Below are positions 48,022 through 57,715 of a stretch of DNA of 64,000 nucleotides, one piece after another. The stretch covers positions 1 through 64,000 of the forward strand of contig NZ_MUXV01000048.1 in assembly GCF_002014975.1 (NCBI RefSeq), read 5' to 3'. The position numbers were made by a program, and so were the translations under genes. Each line of letters opens with the position of its first letter. Within the stretch, counting starts at the first letter, position 1. This stretch comes from Moraxella bovis (lineage in GTDB: Bacteria; Pseudomonadota; Gammaproteobacteria; Pseudomonadales; Moraxellaceae). Below the pieces are notes generated by a model. That model was not told the DNA's origin, did not search any database, and worked only from the letters and a program-made list of their open reading frames with translations.

Positions 48022-49949
48022 GACAAAGCATTCTCCAACGTTTCAAGTTCGTCCATTTTTAACAGTAAATTCTCTTCGATGTCCGCCACTTGTTTTTGCC
48101 ATTCGCTTTGTTTGGCAAGTAGATTTAGCAATTTATCCTTATTGTCATCATCGTACAGACTTTGGTCGGATAAGGCGTGTTCAATCTCGCCAAGCTCGCT
48201 GGTGAGTTTATCTAGCTCTTTTTCGAGTTTTTCAATCTCTTTACGAAGTGGGGCGGTTTTTTGGCGGTTTTCGGCATTTTTTTTGCGGATTTCTTCTTTG
48301 GATAGGGCAGGTTTGTCGCTGACGGCCGTGGTGGTGTTGGCTTTGGTCTCTTTATTTTCTGCCTTGTTTTGGGCAAGTTTGGCAAGGCGAGCCTGTCTTA
48401 AATGCTCAGCATAGTCCGCCATGTCGCCTGTAAATTCGTCCGCTCGTCCGTCCGCCACCAGCATGAGATTGTCGCAGACGTTCATCACCAAATCCCTATC
48501 GTGCGAGACTAGGATTAACGCCCCCTCAAAGTTTTGTAGGGCGAGCATGAGAGCGTTACGCATGGATAGGTCAAGGTGGTTGGTCGGCTCGTCCAGCACC
48601 AGCACGTTGGGGCGTTGCCAGACGATAAGGGCGAGGGTTAGCCGTGCTTTTTCGCCCCCAGAAAACAGACGGCAAGGTGTGTCAATCTTATCGCCACGAA
48701 AATTAAAACTGCCCAAAAACGCCCGCAAATCCGCGTCCGATGTCGTGCCAGCCAGTCGCCTAAGCAAAATGAGCGGGGTGGCAGATTCGTCCAATGCGTC
48801 CATTTGGTGCTGATTAAAATAGCCAAGCATGAGATTATCAGACGCTCGGTGCGTGCCTGAAAGTAGCGGTAAATCGCCCACAAGTGCCTTAATCAGTGTA
48901 CTTTTGCCTGCCCCATTTGCCCCAAGCACGCCAAGCCGTGTGTCGGGCGTGATTTGCAAATTGACCCTATTTATCAAGGGCTTATCATAGCCGATAGACG
49001 CATTATCTAGGCTGATGAGCGGTGATGATAAGGCGGTAGGTGGATAAAACGCAAAACTAAACTCACTGTCCGCCATGACGGGAGTGATGTCGGTCATGTT
49101 GGCAAGCTGTTTGACACGGCTTTGGGCTTGTTTGGCTTTGGTGGCTTTTGCCCCAAAACGGCGAATGAAGTTTTCAAGGTGAGCCTTAATCGCTTCTTGG
49201 CGTTCAAAGGTTTGTTGTTGCTGGGCTAAGCGTTCGGCTCGGGTGCGGATAAATTGGGCATAGTTGCCAGTGTAGAGCGTGATGCTCTCTTGCTCAATGT
49301 GGGCGATGTGCGTACAAATGGTATCCATAAAGGCTTGGTCGTGGCTGATAACGATGATGAGACCGTCAAATTTACCAAGCCAATCTTCGAGCCACAAAAT
49401 CGCATCTAAGTCTAAATGGTTGGTCGGCTCGTCAAGCAGTAGCACGTCTGCTCGGTGCATGAGCGTGCGAGCTAGGTTTAATCGCATACGCCAACCGCCC
49501 GAAAACTCACGCACCATACGGGTATGTTCATGCTCGCCAAATCCTAGCCCTGACAAAATCTGACTTGCCTTAGACGGCGTGCGATAGCCGTCTATCTCAT
49601 CAAACCTTTGGTAAATGGGGGCGATGTCATGCTCGGATAAGGCGGATTGGTTTTGGATTTTGTCGTTAAGACGATACCATTCATCATCGCCTGATAATAC
49701 ATAGTCTAGGGCGGTCTGCTCGCTGGCGTGGACTTCTTGTGCCATGTGGGCGATTTGCCAGTTTTTTGGCATGGACACACTGCCCGCGTCCGTGCCATGC
49801 TCGCCTAAGAGTGTGGCGAACAGCGTGGATTTGCCCGTGCCGTTGTTGCCAGTGAGTCCGATAGTTTGACCTTGATGAAGTTGTAGATTGACCCCGCTAA
49901 ACAGCAGGCGACCGTCTCGGCGGACGGCGACTTGGGAGAGTTCTATCAT
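48018..49949 (-). CDS. ABC-F ATPase, YheS-like ribosome-associated protein
   Basis: The 643-residue protein has two ABC domains in tandem without membrane segments. Walker A motifs are [10 protein letters not shown] and [10 protein letters not shown], the two signatures are [12 protein letters not shown] and [12 protein letters not shown], and the linker is the ABC-F type. A long Lys/Glu coiled-coil tail (about 540-640) is the YheS-style C-terminus. Such proteins bind the ribosomal E site and help resolve stalling. It has no antibiotic-resistance signature. It leads the operon with the J-domain gene. Confidence 0.9.
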   Translation of the reverse strand: MIELSQVAVRRDGRLLFSGVNLQLHQGQTIGLTGNNGTGKSTLFATLLGEHGTDAGSVSMPKNWQIAHMAQEVHASEQTALDYVLSGDDEWYRLNDKIQNQSALSEHDIAPIYQRFDEIDGYRTPSKASQILSGLGFGEHEHTRMVREFSGGWRMRLNLARTLMHRADVLLLDEPTNHLDLDAILWLEDWLGKFDGLIIVISHDQAFMDTICTHIAHIEQESITLYTGNYAQFIRTRAERLAQQQQTFERQEAIKAHLENFIRRFGAKATKAKQAQSRVKQLANMTDITPVMADSEFSFAFYPPTALSSPLISLDNASIGYDKPLINRVNLQITPDTRLGVLGANGAGKSTLIKALVGDLPLLSGTHRASDNLMLGYFNQHQMDALDESATPLILLRRLAGTTSDADLRAFLGSFNFRGDKIDTPCRLFSGGEKARLTLALIVWQRPNVLVLDEPTNHLDLSMRNALMLALQNFEGALILVSHDRDLVMNVCDNLMLVADGRADEFTGDMADYAEHLRQARLAKLAQNKAENKETKANTTTAVSDKPALSKEEIRKKNAENRQKTAPLRKEIEKLEKELDKLTSELGEIEHALSDQSLYDDDNKDKLLNLLAKQSEWQKQVADIEENLLLKMDELETLENALS

Positions 49950-50063
49950 GGTTTTTTGTGCAAATTATAAAAATTATCCATTATACCTTGTATCGCTAAA
50001 ATTTGGGCTTATTATGGTATAATCATCCCTAAGAATTGTAAAAATTTTAAAAAGAGAAAAACC

Positions 50064-50396
50064 ATGCAAAATGTCATGACCCTAACCGACAATGCCGCCA
50101 AAAAATTACAAAAACTAAAAGATGCCGAAGGCAATCATGAGCTCATGCTTCGGGTCTATGTCACAGGCGGTGGCTGTTCGGGTTTTTCCTACGGCTTTGA
50201 TTTTGCCGATGAGCTAGACGATGATGATGCCACCTTTGACAATGGCGATGCCACGCTCGTGGTGGACAGTCTTAGCTATCAGTATCTACACGGCTCAACG
50301 ATTGACTATATCGAAGGGCTTGAAGGTTCTCGCTTTGTCGTGGACAATCCCAACGCCACGACTACCTGTGGCTGTGGCTCGTCTTTTTCGATTTAG
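50064..50396 (+). CDS. erpA: Iron-sulphur cluster insertion protein ErpA
   Basis: The 110-residue A-type carrier hands [4Fe-4S] clusters to apo-enzymes such as IspG and IspH. The conserved Cys residues are in GGCSGFSYG and [11 protein letters not shown], and the acidic [15 protein letters not shown] segment is present. The ribosome site AAAGAGAAAAACC supports the ATG at 50064. It is followed by a small terminator. Confidence 0.93.
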   Translation: MQNVMTLTDNAAKKLQKLKDAEGNHELMLRVYVTGGGCSGFSYGFDFADELDDDDATFDNGDATLVVDSLSYQYLHGSTIDYIEGLEGSRFVVDNPNATTTCGCGSSFSI

Positions 50397-50424
50397 TTTG
50401 AGGATTCTTGGATTAGTAGCAATC

Positions 50425-50448
50425 AAACCGTCTTAATGGCGGTTTTGT
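50425..50448 (+). terminator. Terminator of erpA
   Basis: Short hairpin AAACCG and CGGTTT followed by TTGTTT, 29 bases after the erpA stop and just before the end of the converging gene. Confidence 0.6.
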
Positions 50449-50470
50449 TTTGCACGTTCAGTCTGACAAA

Positions 50471-51124
50471 TCAAGGCAGTACAATATTAACTATCTGCCA
50501 GTCTAGCACTTGATGGCGGTGCATGATGGTGGTATAGGGCTTATCTTTGATGGTGGTATCAACTTCAAAGCAGTTGATACCACAGTACGACAGCTTGGGC
50601 TGGGTTGGCTGTCCGATGTTATCGCTTGCCTTGGTAGCGATGGCGGTTTTTTGATTATTGATGGCGATGTTCATGTCGCCTGTGCTGATGTAGTCGGTGA
50701 GCAGTCGTTCGGTATCAACATAACCGCCAAATAAGGCAATGCCCACAAGCATGGGTTCAATCTCAGGCTGAACGTCGCCTTGGGCAAGCCGAGTTAGATT
50801 CTCAGGGGTAATGCCCTTATCCACGGCAGTATTGATAAAGCTGTGGGCGATGGTATTAAGCTTGGCACCATCTAGCCCAAGCAGTCCGCCAAAGAGTGGC
50901 AAACCCTGCACCACGTCGTTAGAGCCGAGCCAGTTATCGGTTTTGGTGATGAGCTGATGTTTTAGGTTTGGGCGTAGTGTCTCAAAGTCTATACTGTTAA
51001 TAATGGGGGCGTAGTCGCCATTGTCATAAGCGTTTTTTAGGGTGTAGAGCTTATAATAGGGCGAGCCTGCCACGATGACAAGGGCGATGATGACAAGTGC
51101 CAAGAGCAGTTTGGTGATTTTCAT
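50471..51124 (-). CDS. DUF2939-like membrane-anchored protein
   Basis: The 217-residue protein begins MKITKLLLALVIIALVIVAGSPYYKLY, a signal anchor. It then has a soluble part with repeated helix pairs (LKNAYDNGDYAPIINSIDFETL, LIGLDGAKLNTIAHSFINTAVDKGITPENLTRL), as in DUF2939. The ATG at 51124 is chosen over an N-terminal extension that lacks a ribosome site. It probably sits in the periplasm, attached to the inner membrane. Its role is unknown. Confidence 0.75.
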   Translation of the reverse strand: MKITKLLLALVIIALVIVAGSPYYKLYTLKNAYDNGDYAPIINSIDFETLRPNLKHQLITKTDNWLGSNDVVQGLPLFGGLLGLDGAKLNTIAHSFINTAVDKGITPENLTRLAQGDVQPEIEPMLVGIALFGGYVDTERLLTDYISTGDMNIAINNQKTAIATKASDNIGQPTQPKLSYCGINCFEVDTTIKDKPYTTIMHRHQVLDWQIVNIVLP

Positions 51125-51309
51125 AAACACATGATGATAATAGGGATGATGTGGGGTATTTTGCCATAAATTTTTGAAAATTGGTAAAAAATCACACCAA
51201 TCACGCTTGATAAATGGCATAAAAGCACCATAAATAGGCAAGTTTTTATTTTTGCAAATCGTGACCTTTTTGGGTCGCCTAAGTAGCCAAAAGCCAATCA
51301 GGACAACAC

Positions 51310-52500
51310 ATGAGTAAAGATTTTTATACCATTTTGGGCGTGGACAAGTCGGCAGACGATAAAGAGATTAAAAAAGCCTACCGTCGTCTTGCGATGAAAT
51401 ATCACCCCGACAAAAATCCAGACGACCCAAGTGCCGAAGAAAAGTTTAAAGAAGCGACGATGGCGTATGAAGTGCTTTCGGATGCTCAAAAACGTGCCAC
51501 TTATGACCGCATGGGACACAGTGCCTTTGAGCAGGGCATGAATAACGGTGGTTTTGGCAATGCTGGCGGATTTAGTGCCGATGACCTAAACGACATCTTT
51601 GGCAGTTTCTTTGGCGGTGGGGCTCGTGGTGGTTTTAGTGGCGGTGGCGGTTTTGGCGACATCTTTGGTGATATGTTTGGCAACTCTCGTGGCTCTTCTC
51701 GTGCTAGCAAAGGAGCGGATTTGCTCTACCAAATCAATCTCACCCTAGAAGAAGCGGTGGCTGGCTGTAAAAAAGAAATCACATACAGCACGAGCGTTCA
51801 CTGTGAGACCTGCGATGGTAAAGGGGCAAAGTCTGCCAGCGATGTCGTCAGCTGTCCTACCTGTGGCGGACATGGTCAGGTGCGTGTCCAACAGGGCTTT
51901 TTTGTCATGCAGCAAACCTGCCCTGACTGCCGCGGCACTGGCAAAAAAATCAAAAACCCCTGCCACAACTGCCATGGCAAAGGCAAACAGCACAAATCTC
52001 AGACCCTAGAAGTCTCCATCCCTGCCGGCGTGGACAATGGCGACCGTGTCCGCCTATCAGGCAAGGGCGAAGCGGGCGACAGTGGCATGCCAAATGGTGA
52101 CCTATATGTCGAGATTCATGTCAGACCGCACGACATCTTTATCAGAAATGGGGCGGATTTGCACCTTGATATTACTGTCAATATCGCCACCGCCGCACTT
52201 GGCGATGAAGTAGAAATCCCCACGTTAGGCGGTGGTCGCCTAAAAATCAAAGTCGCCGAAGGCACCCAAAGTGGCAAGCTCCTGCGTGTGCGTGGCAAGG
52301 GTGTAACGACCGTGCGTGGTGGCATGCAGGGCGATTTAATTTGTCGCATTATCGTTGAGACACCCACTAACTTGACAAGCGAACAAAAATCCCTGCTCGA
52401 ACAATTCGCCAAAACCCTAAATGGCGACAACGGAGTAAGTGCCAAGAAAAAAGGCTTTTTTGATAAAATCAAAGATGAAGTTAAAGACATTTTTGATTAA
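51310..52500 (+). CDS. dnaJ: Chaperone DnaJ
   Basis: The 396-residue Hsp40 delivers clients to DnaK and stimulates its ATPase. The J domain with HPD is at residues 1-70, and the glycine/phenylalanine-rich segment follows. Four zinc motifs ([36 protein letters not shown]) are followed by the C-terminal beta domain. The ribosome site AGGACAACAC precedes the ATG. dnaK is not adjacent in this window. An intrinsic terminator lies just after the stop. Confidence 0.97.
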   Translation: MSKDFYTILGVDKSADDKEIKKAYRRLAMKYHPDKNPDDPSAEEKFKEATMAYEVLSDAQKRATYDRMGHSAFEQGMNNGGFGNAGGFSADDLNDIFGSFFGGGARGGFSGGGGFGDIFGDMFGNSRGSSRASKGADLLYQINLTLEEAVAGCKKEITYSTSVHCETCDGKGAKSASDVVSCPTCGGHGQVRVQQGFFVMQQTCPDCRGTGKKIKNPCHNCHGKGKQHKSQTLEVSIPAGVDNGDRVRLSGKGEAGDSGMPNGDLYVEIHVRPHDIFIRNGADLHLDITVNIATAALGDEVEIPTLGGGRLKIKVAEGTQSGKLLRVRGKGVTTVRGGMQGDLICRIIVETPTNLTSEQKSLLEQFAKTLNGDNGVSAKKKGFFDKIKDEVKDIFD

Positions 52501-52516
52501 ACCTAACCTTTCAAAT

Positions 52517-52546
52517 AAAACACGGTAAAATTTTACCGTGTTTTTT
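52517..52546. terminator. Terminator of dnaJ
   Basis: Perfect 14-bp palindromic stem (AAAACACGGTAAAA and complement) with a following T run. Confidence 0.85.
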
Positions 52547-52575
52547 ATTTTTGGTGGTAGCCTAAAAAGTATGCC

Positions 52576-52650
52576 AAACTAGGTTTTCCGTTCGCTCTGA
52601 GCCATGCCTACGGGTCGGAAAACCGTTATGAGCAGGCAATAGTTTTCCCT
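52576..52650 (+). repeat. Dispersed repeat, copy R2 (partial)
   Basis: The central part of the repeat at 10259 and 54540: GGTTTTCCGTTCGCTCTGAG, GCCTACGGGT, GAAAACCGTTATGAGCAGGC. It lies between dnaJ and dapB and may form a hairpin with CCATGCCT arms. Confidence 0.6.
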
Positions 52651-52754
52651 TGTAGCATGCTTTTTGAGCCAAAATCTTATTTTTTAAATTTACTTTTGGC
52701 AAATTTTTGGTTATCATCAAATCATCTTAAACTTTAATCCCAAGGAAAATCATC

Positions 52755-53549
52755 ATGGCACTAAACATCGCAATCATGGGTGCATCAGGTCGCATGGGGC
52801 GTATGCTCATCCAGTCCACACTAGACAACCCCAAAGCCAACCTAGCGGGAGCATTTGTCCGTTCTATATCTAGCCTTATCGGCGTGGACGCAGGCGAGTT
52901 TGTGGGCGTGGGTAAATGTGGGGTTACACTCTCTACGCTAGATTTGTCAGGGGTGGACGTGCTCATCGATTTTAGTTTGCCCGATGCCTTAGATGAGGTG
53001 TTAGAGGCGTGTATCGCCAACAAAGTCGCCCTTGTCATGGGAGTAACAGGGCTTGACGAAGCCCAAGAAGCCAAACTGCATGAGGCAAGCAAACACATCC
53101 CTATCGTCTATGCTGGCAACTACTCCACAGGGGTGAATTTGTCGTTAAATCTACTTGCCACCACCGCCAAAGTGCTAGGCATGGACGCAGATGTCGAAAT
53201 CATCGAACATCATCACAAACATAAGCTAGACGCACCGTCCGGCACGGCTCTCATGATGGCAAATGCGGTGGCAGATGCCCGTGGACAAACGCTCAAAACA
53301 TCCGCTGTCTATGGCAGACAAGGGCAAGCCAAACGCACCGATGGCGAGATTGGCATTCATGCGGTGCGTGGAGGTGAGATTGTCGGTGAACATACTGTGG
53401 AATTTATCATGAATGGCGAGATTGTCGAGATTACCCACAAAACCCAAAGCCGTATGACCTTTGCCAATGGGGCAGTACGAGCTGGCTTGTGGCTCCATAA
53501 CCAACCTGCACAGCTGTATGACATGCAGGACGTGCTTGGGTTGAAATAA
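52755..53549 (+). CDS. dapB: 4-hydroxy-tetrahydrodipicolinate reductase
   Basis: DapB catalyses the NAD(P)H-dependent reduction step of lysine and diaminopimelate biosynthesis. The 264-residue protein has the Rossmann motif GASGRMGRM, the substrate motif IIEHHHKHKLDAPSGTAL with catalytic His residues, and the GDRGGEIVGEHTVEF-like region (AVRGGEIVGEHTVEF). The ATG at 52755 follows AAGGAAAATCATC. Confidence 0.96.
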   Translation: MALNIAIMGASGRMGRMLIQSTLDNPKANLAGAFVRSISSLIGVDAGEFVGVGKCGVTLSTLDLSGVDVLIDFSLPDALDEVLEACIANKVALVMGVTGLDEAQEAKLHEASKHIPIVYAGNYSTGVNLSLNLLATTAKVLGMDADVEIIEHHHKHKLDAPSGTALMMANAVADARGQTLKTSAVYGRQGQAKRTDGEIGIHAVRGGEIVGEHTVEFIMNGEIVEITHKTQSRMTFANGAVRAGLWLHNQPAQLYDMQDVLGLK

Positions 53550-53669
53550 ATGGCTTGTCAAATGGTTTGACTGGTAATTTTTGCACACAATAAACCTACA
53601 AGCTCCTTTCTAAAAAAGGTTAAAATAGCTAAAAGTTACTTAAAAAGCCATTTTAACCTTTTATTTTTT

Positions 53670-54407
53670 ATGAAAAAACCACTCATCATTTTAAGCTTTC
53701 TTGCCACGCTCGCCCACGCCAACACCCAAATGTATGTCATTCACACCTATGGCGGCCCTGCCCTACTTGACATCATCCAAGATGAGCTTGGCAATCGTGG
53801 CACGGCACGGCTATATCAAGACAAACTCATCATCAAGGCGACCCCTGCCGACTATGAGCGTATCTCCGCCCTTGTCCGTCAAGTGGATGTTGCCCCCACC
53901 CAGCTTAACATCTCGCTTGCCCTAAACAACCAAACCGCCCAAAGCAGTCAAGGCGGTCATGTCAATGTCGGCATCTCTCGGCAGGTGTGGATAAACGGGC
54001 AATATCACAACACCCAAAGCCAAAGCACCACAAATCAGCACTACACCGTACAAACCCTGTCAGGCTCGCCTGTGTCTATCACTCAAAGCACGCTCATCGG
54101 GCTTGTAGGTGGGCAAGCTCATCAGCGATATGGCAGAGTGTGGGTGAATTTTGGTGCGTCTTGGGTGGCGCTCACAGATGGTTTTTCTGCCAAAGCGACC
54201 GTCTCACCAAACGGTCAAATCCGCCTAAGTCTACACCAGTCGGCACGCACAGGCACGCTTAGCATCCAAAATCTATCCAATGACATCATGCTACACCGTG
54301 GACAATGGACAAAAATCGGCGACATTCGCACCGACAACACCACACGTGGGAGCTATGGCACGAGCCAATATTCACAGACCATGCCGATTTGGGTTAGGGT
54401 GGATTGA
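53670..54407 (+). CDS. Periplasmic protein with secretin N-domain-like region
   Basis: The 245-residue protein has a Sec signal peptide (MKKPLIILSFLATLAHANTQ). A short ring-building fold like the N1/N3 domains of secretins follows (LLDIIQDELGNRG, LIIKATPADYERISALVRQVD). The rest is a Gln/Ser/Thr-rich beta segment reminiscent of a secretin barrel, truncated. Full secretins are about 600-700 residues, so this is not a pore by itself. It could be a partner or a remnant; proximity to the pilus genes is suggestive only. Confidence 0.6.
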   Translation: MKKPLIILSFLATLAHANTQMYVIHTYGGPALLDIIQDELGNRGTARLYQDKLIIKATPADYERISALVRQVDVAPTQLNISLALNNQTAQSSQGGHVNVGISRQVWINGQYHNTQSQSTTNQHYTVQTLSGSPVSITQSTLIGLVGGQAHQRYGRVWVNFGASWVALTDGFSAKATVSPNGQIRLSLHQSARTGTLSIQNLSNDIMLHRGQWTKIGDIRTDNTTRGSYGTSQYSQTMPIWVRVD

Positions 54408-54934
54408 TGGTAAGATATTGTATATGATTATCATTTATTATATTAGGTATGTCTTGAGCCATATTGGGTGTTTGCTTAAATCAATAGTTTTAAAAATTAA
54501 AAATAATCTTTTAAAAAAACCATACAGCTAACAAAATTGAATTTTACCACGGAAACTGTTCGCCCTGAGCTATTTTCCGTCATGGTTCGACAGGCTCACC
54601 ACGAACGGAAACCGTAGCACTTTTTCATTTTGTAGAGTGTACATTATAAAAGTAATTGATTTTTATATAAATTTTTATTAAAAAATTGATTTTTCTATTT
54701 TTTCCGCACAAAATTTCAAAATAATGCTTGCATTTTATTTCTTGGTGTGGTTTAATACACACATAACAAAATGCTAATACATGATTTTGTTATGATATGA
54801 CGATTTTTAGAAATTTGTTAATAGTCATTAAAATTTTAAATTAACTTGTTAATTTTAAAATCTTTAATTATTGATAACTATTACTTAAATCGTCATTAAT
54901 CTCAATATTAATTTACTTTTTAAGGAATAGCATC
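54408..54934. other. 527-bp gap with dispersed repeat R3 and AT-rich promoter region
   Basis: The repeat copy R3 (54540-54650) includes TTCGACAGGCTCACC and ACGAACGGAAACCGTAGCAC and matches R1 in order. The rest is very AT-rich and holds a near-perfect hairpin (ATTTTAAATTAAC and complement, about 54830-54861) and probable promoter signals for the roadblock gene. No convincing ORF is present. Confidence 0.6.
54540..54650 (+). repeat. Dispersed repeat, copy R3
   Basis: It matches R1 at 10259-10378 (inverted relative to it) from CCGTTCGCCCTGAGC-type start to TTTTTCATTTTGTAGAGTG. Confidence 0.65.
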
Positions 54935-55291
54935 ATGGCTAAATTATCTCTTGACGGTCTAAGCGACATCGACGGTTTCATTGCAGCAGCATTGGTTGAT
55001 AGCGAATCAGGTCTTGCCCTAGCTGCTTTGGGTACTGGCGTTGACCTAGAACTAGCTGCTGCTGGTAACACTGAAGTGGTACGTGCTAAGCGTAAAACTG
55101 CAAAAGCATTGGGTCTTAACGAGTCTATTGAAGACATCCTGATTACTCTAAGCGGTCAATATCACCTTCTCCGTCCACTAGTACGTAACGAGAATCTATT
55201 TTTGTACCTAGTGCTTGATCGTCAAAAATCAAACCTAGCAATGGCTCGTCACAGCCTAAAAGGTTTTGAAACTGAATTAGACTTCTCTTAA
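54935..55291 (+). CDS. Roadblock/LC7-domain protein
   Basis: The 118-residue protein has the roadblock fold ([63 protein letters not shown]). In bacteria such proteins regulate small Ras-like GTPases such as MglA, or act as cytoplasmic dimer subunits in motility. A strong AAGGAATAGC ribosome site and own terminator mark a monocistronic gene, codon-rich and probably well expressed. No GTPase gene is in the window. It precedes the minor-pilin operon. Confidence 0.85.
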   Translation: MAKLSLDGLSDIDGFIAAALVDSESGLALAALGTGVDLELAAAGNTEVVRAKRKTAKALGLNESIEDILITLSGQYHLLRPLVRNENLFLYLVLDRQKSNLAMARHSLKGFETELDFS

Positions 55292-55311
55292 TTCTAATTA
55301 AGATAATGATT

Positions 55312-55342
55312 AAAAAACACCTGTCTTTGGCAGGTGTTTTTT
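55312..55342 (+). terminator. Terminator of the roadblock gene
   Basis: Stem AAAAAACACCTG and complement with a 7-base loop and T run, about 20 bases after the stop. Confidence 0.9.
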
Positions 55343-55677
55343 ATTTTCAAACAATCACTTTGCCAATAATGCCAATTATTTGTCGGTTGGTCGCTATATT
55401 TGGTATTTTGGGGTGCCCTAGTTGTATAATAACAAAATAAATTCGCAAAAAATAAAAATCCTACAGACCGTCAATGGATTGTTGCATAATATGAGCTTTA
55501 GCATAAACAGGCTGTATTTCTATGTTTTTTGTATGAATAATGAAAGTAAAAGCCCTATTCCCCTAAAATTTGCGATATGTGGAATATTTTTGCAACAATT
55601 CTTTTATCTATATTTGTATTTTTGTCCTAAAAAGCTGAGATTGTATGACAATTCGGCAAAATTATAAGGAATACACC
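55343..55677. other. Gap before the minor-pilin operon
   Basis: The 335-bp AT-rich gap contains no convincing gene; an 81-codon ORF inside lacks a ribosome site. It should hold the pilin operon promoter. No tRNA or repeat was seen. Confidence 0.5.
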
Positions 55678-56160
55678 GTGTCCTTTTCAGTATCTAGATG
55701 TGGTCATGTGATACCATCTAAACAGCTGGGGTTTAGCTTGGTTGAGCTAATCATTGTTGTTGTAATTATAGGTGTCATAGCCACTATTGCTGCTCCAAAT
55801 ATCAATAGGTCATTAGAGAGTCAGCGTAATAAATCTACCGCCCAAACCATTGTCGCTGCCATGAAAGAGGCACGTGCAGAGAGTATGATGCGCCGACAGG
55901 ATGTGACACTTACTCTGACGGGAAATAATGCGACATTGACGGTAGCGGGTACCACATTAAAGAATTTTAATATCAACACCTCAACGCCAGTAACAACATC
56001 AAGCGGTGCTGCCACGGTGGTATTTTTAGCAAACAAGCGAGTTAATCCAGCATCGACCTTTACGGTTGCTTGTGATAGTGAAAGAACTCGTGCAGGACGA
56101 GTGGTGGCGGTTGATGTTAATGGTAATGTTAGCTTACGTTCGGAGAATAGCCAATGTTAA
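55678..56160 (+). CDS. fimU: Minor pilin FimU/FimT-like (GspH family)
   Basis: The protein (160 residues from a GTG start) has a type IV prepilin leader cleaved at QLG/FSLVELIIVVVIIG, then a GspH-like globular domain. An in-frame ATG at 55645 would make it 171 residues, but AAGGA at 55666 with 7 bases to the GTG at 55678 is better. The C-terminal VACDSERTRAGRVVAVDVNG is typical of FimT/FimU. It primes pilus assembly with PilV, W and X. Its stop overlaps the pilV start by 7 bases. Confidence 0.85.
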   Translation: MSFSVSRCGHVIPSKQLGFSLVELIIVVVIIGVIATIAAPNINRSLESQRNKSTAQTIVAAMKEARAESMMRRQDVTLTLTGNNATLTVAGTTLKNFNINTSTPVTTSSGAATVVFLANKRVNPASTFTVACDSERTRAGRVVAVDVNGNVSLRSENSQC

Positions 56161-56708
56161 GACAGAATACCTGTATTGGCCAACATGGCTTGGGCATGGT
56201 AGAGGTTATAGTATCATTACTACTGCTTGCTGTTGCTGTGCTTGGGTTTAGTGCCATGCAGATGAGAGCGGTAAAGGCAACAGATGAGACGCTTATTCGT
56301 AGCGATGCCATGGTAGCAGTACGTAATATTGCAGAGGACATGCGTTTGCATCCTACCGCAGACATGAAGCAAAGATATCGTGATGCCATCGCTGCACATG
56401 GCACTAGTGCAAACCCTGCCACTTATGCAGCAGCCATACCAGCTGCACCTGACACAAACTGTGCAACATCCGCTTGCACTGCAGCACAGCAGGTGGATTA
56501 TACTGCCCATCAAGCCATGAGACTGGCTGCAGATAACCAAATGATGCTAAACGCTTTGGACTGTCCTGGTGCAGGATTGGTGCGTGTTTGTCTGATTGCA
56601 AGCTGGGGAGAGACAACTCCGACCGTTGGTGGTGGCAATGAAGACTGTATTTCTGATCAAGGCACCTACAATCGTGGTTCAAGCTGTGTTGTATTGGAGA
56701 CTTACTAA
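56154..56708 (+). CDS. pilV: Type IV pilus minor pilin PilV-like
   Basis: The 184-residue prepilin has a leader ending GQHG, an N-terminal helix LGMVEVIVSLLLLAVAVLGFSAMQ and a PilV-style Glu5 equivalent. Four or more Cys (TNCATSACTA, DCPGAG, CLIASWG) suggest disulphide-bonded loops. It is part of the initiation complex topped by PilY1. The ATG at 56154 overlaps the fimU stop. Confidence 0.85.
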   Translation: MLRQNTCIGQHGLGMVEVIVSLLLLAVAVLGFSAMQMRAVKATDETLIRSDAMVAVRNIAEDMRLHPTADMKQRYRDAIAAHGTSANPATYAAAIPAAPDTNCATSACTAAQQVDYTAHQAMRLAADNQMMLNALDCPGAGLVRVCLIASWGETTPTVGGGNEDCISDQGTYNRGSSCVVLETY

Positions 56709-57664
56709 TGATCAATAAACAACAAGGTTTTACTCTCATAGAGTTGATGATCTCTCTTGTGTTAGCTTTGCTTATCATCGCAGCAGTTGGTCAGGTATAT
56801 GTGATCAGCGTACGTACAGCCACTGTCCAAGAAGCGGGTTCTAGTATCCTAGATGCCAATGTGTTTGGTCTGCAACATATTGAGAATAATATCCGTATGG
56901 CGGGTTTGGGTCTGTCAGAGGCTTCCAAGGCCAGTGCTGTGGACAGTGGCGTATTAGCAGGTGGCGCTAATGCTGAGGCTGTTCGCGCGTTAGGCAATCT
57001 TACCACTGATCTTCTTAGTCGAGATGCATTAGATGCTACCACGACAAACACCAATGGTGGTGGTAGTGATCAGCTAACCATTCAGTATAGAGCACCTGTG
57101 AACATGCGTGACTGTGAAGGTAATTTGGTGTTAGGGCCTAGAACGGGTGTTTTAGAAATGCCAGGTAACCCTGTCGGGCCCATTGATGGTCAGATTATTA
57201 TCGAGCGATACTTTGTCCGAGCCAATGGCGATACCTTAGAGCTTCGCTGTGATGCTGGTCTATATGTCTCTGATGTCATCGTTGAAGATGGTGGTCAGGG
57301 TACGGCAGATGCGACCATTCTAACGGGTGCCACCGAGCAGAATAACATCCATCGCTTTGGCGATGACGGGGCGTTGATTGTCTCAGGCATTGATGATTTT
57401 CAGGTGAGATTTGGTGTTGCCAATGGTGACGGTATTCATTATGTGACGCCGACAGAATATAATGGTATGGGAGCTAACACAGCAATCATCGCCATTCAGC
57501 TTGGTCTTTTGACTAAAGGTAGTGTCTCATCGATTGACGCTCCAGAAAATCCAACTTATAGCATTTTAGGTAATCAAGTTGGGATGAAAGATGGTCAAGG
57601 CAGATTTATTCGTCGTGTCTATGAGACTAACATCATGCTACGTAACTCACGTGGTCGTTCTTAA
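56708..57664 (+). CDS. pilW: Type IV pilus minor pilin PilW-like
   Basis: The 318-residue protein starts [34 protein letters not shown], a PilW-family prepilin, cleaved after Gly7. The large globular part (RAPVNMRDCEGNLVLG, GIDDFQVRFGVANGDG, FIRRVYETNIMLRNSRGRS) is the PilW C-terminal domain. Its ATG uses the last A of the pilV stop codon. PilW connects PilX and PilY1 in the initiation complex. Confidence 0.9.
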   Translation: MINKQQGFTLIELMISLVLALLIIAAVGQVYVISVRTATVQEAGSSILDANVFGLQHIENNIRMAGLGLSEASKASAVDSGVLAGGANAEAVRALGNLTTDLLSRDALDATTTNTNGGGSDQLTIQYRAPVNMRDCEGNLVLGPRTGVLEMPGNPVGPIDGQIIIERYFVRANGDTLELRCDAGLYVSDVIVEDGGQGTADATILTGATEQNNIHRFGDDGALIVSGIDDFQVRFGVANGDGIHYVTPTEYNGMGANTAIIAIQLGLLTKGSVSSIDAPENPTYSILGNQVGMKDGQGRFIRRVYETNIMLRNSRGRS

Positions 57665-57715
57665 TCATGTCTTGGTGCGACTATGACAATACAACAATAT
57701 AATAAAGGTGGTACT

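Noticed and set aside
54280..54531. An 83-codon ORF at the end of the secretin-like gene
   Set aside because: It starts inside another frame of the real gene and ends in AT-rich sequence with a low-complexity tail.
55422..55667. An 81-codon ORF between the roadblock and pilin genes
   Set aside because: No ribosome site, rare-residue composition and overlap with the pilin start make it unlikely to be a gene.
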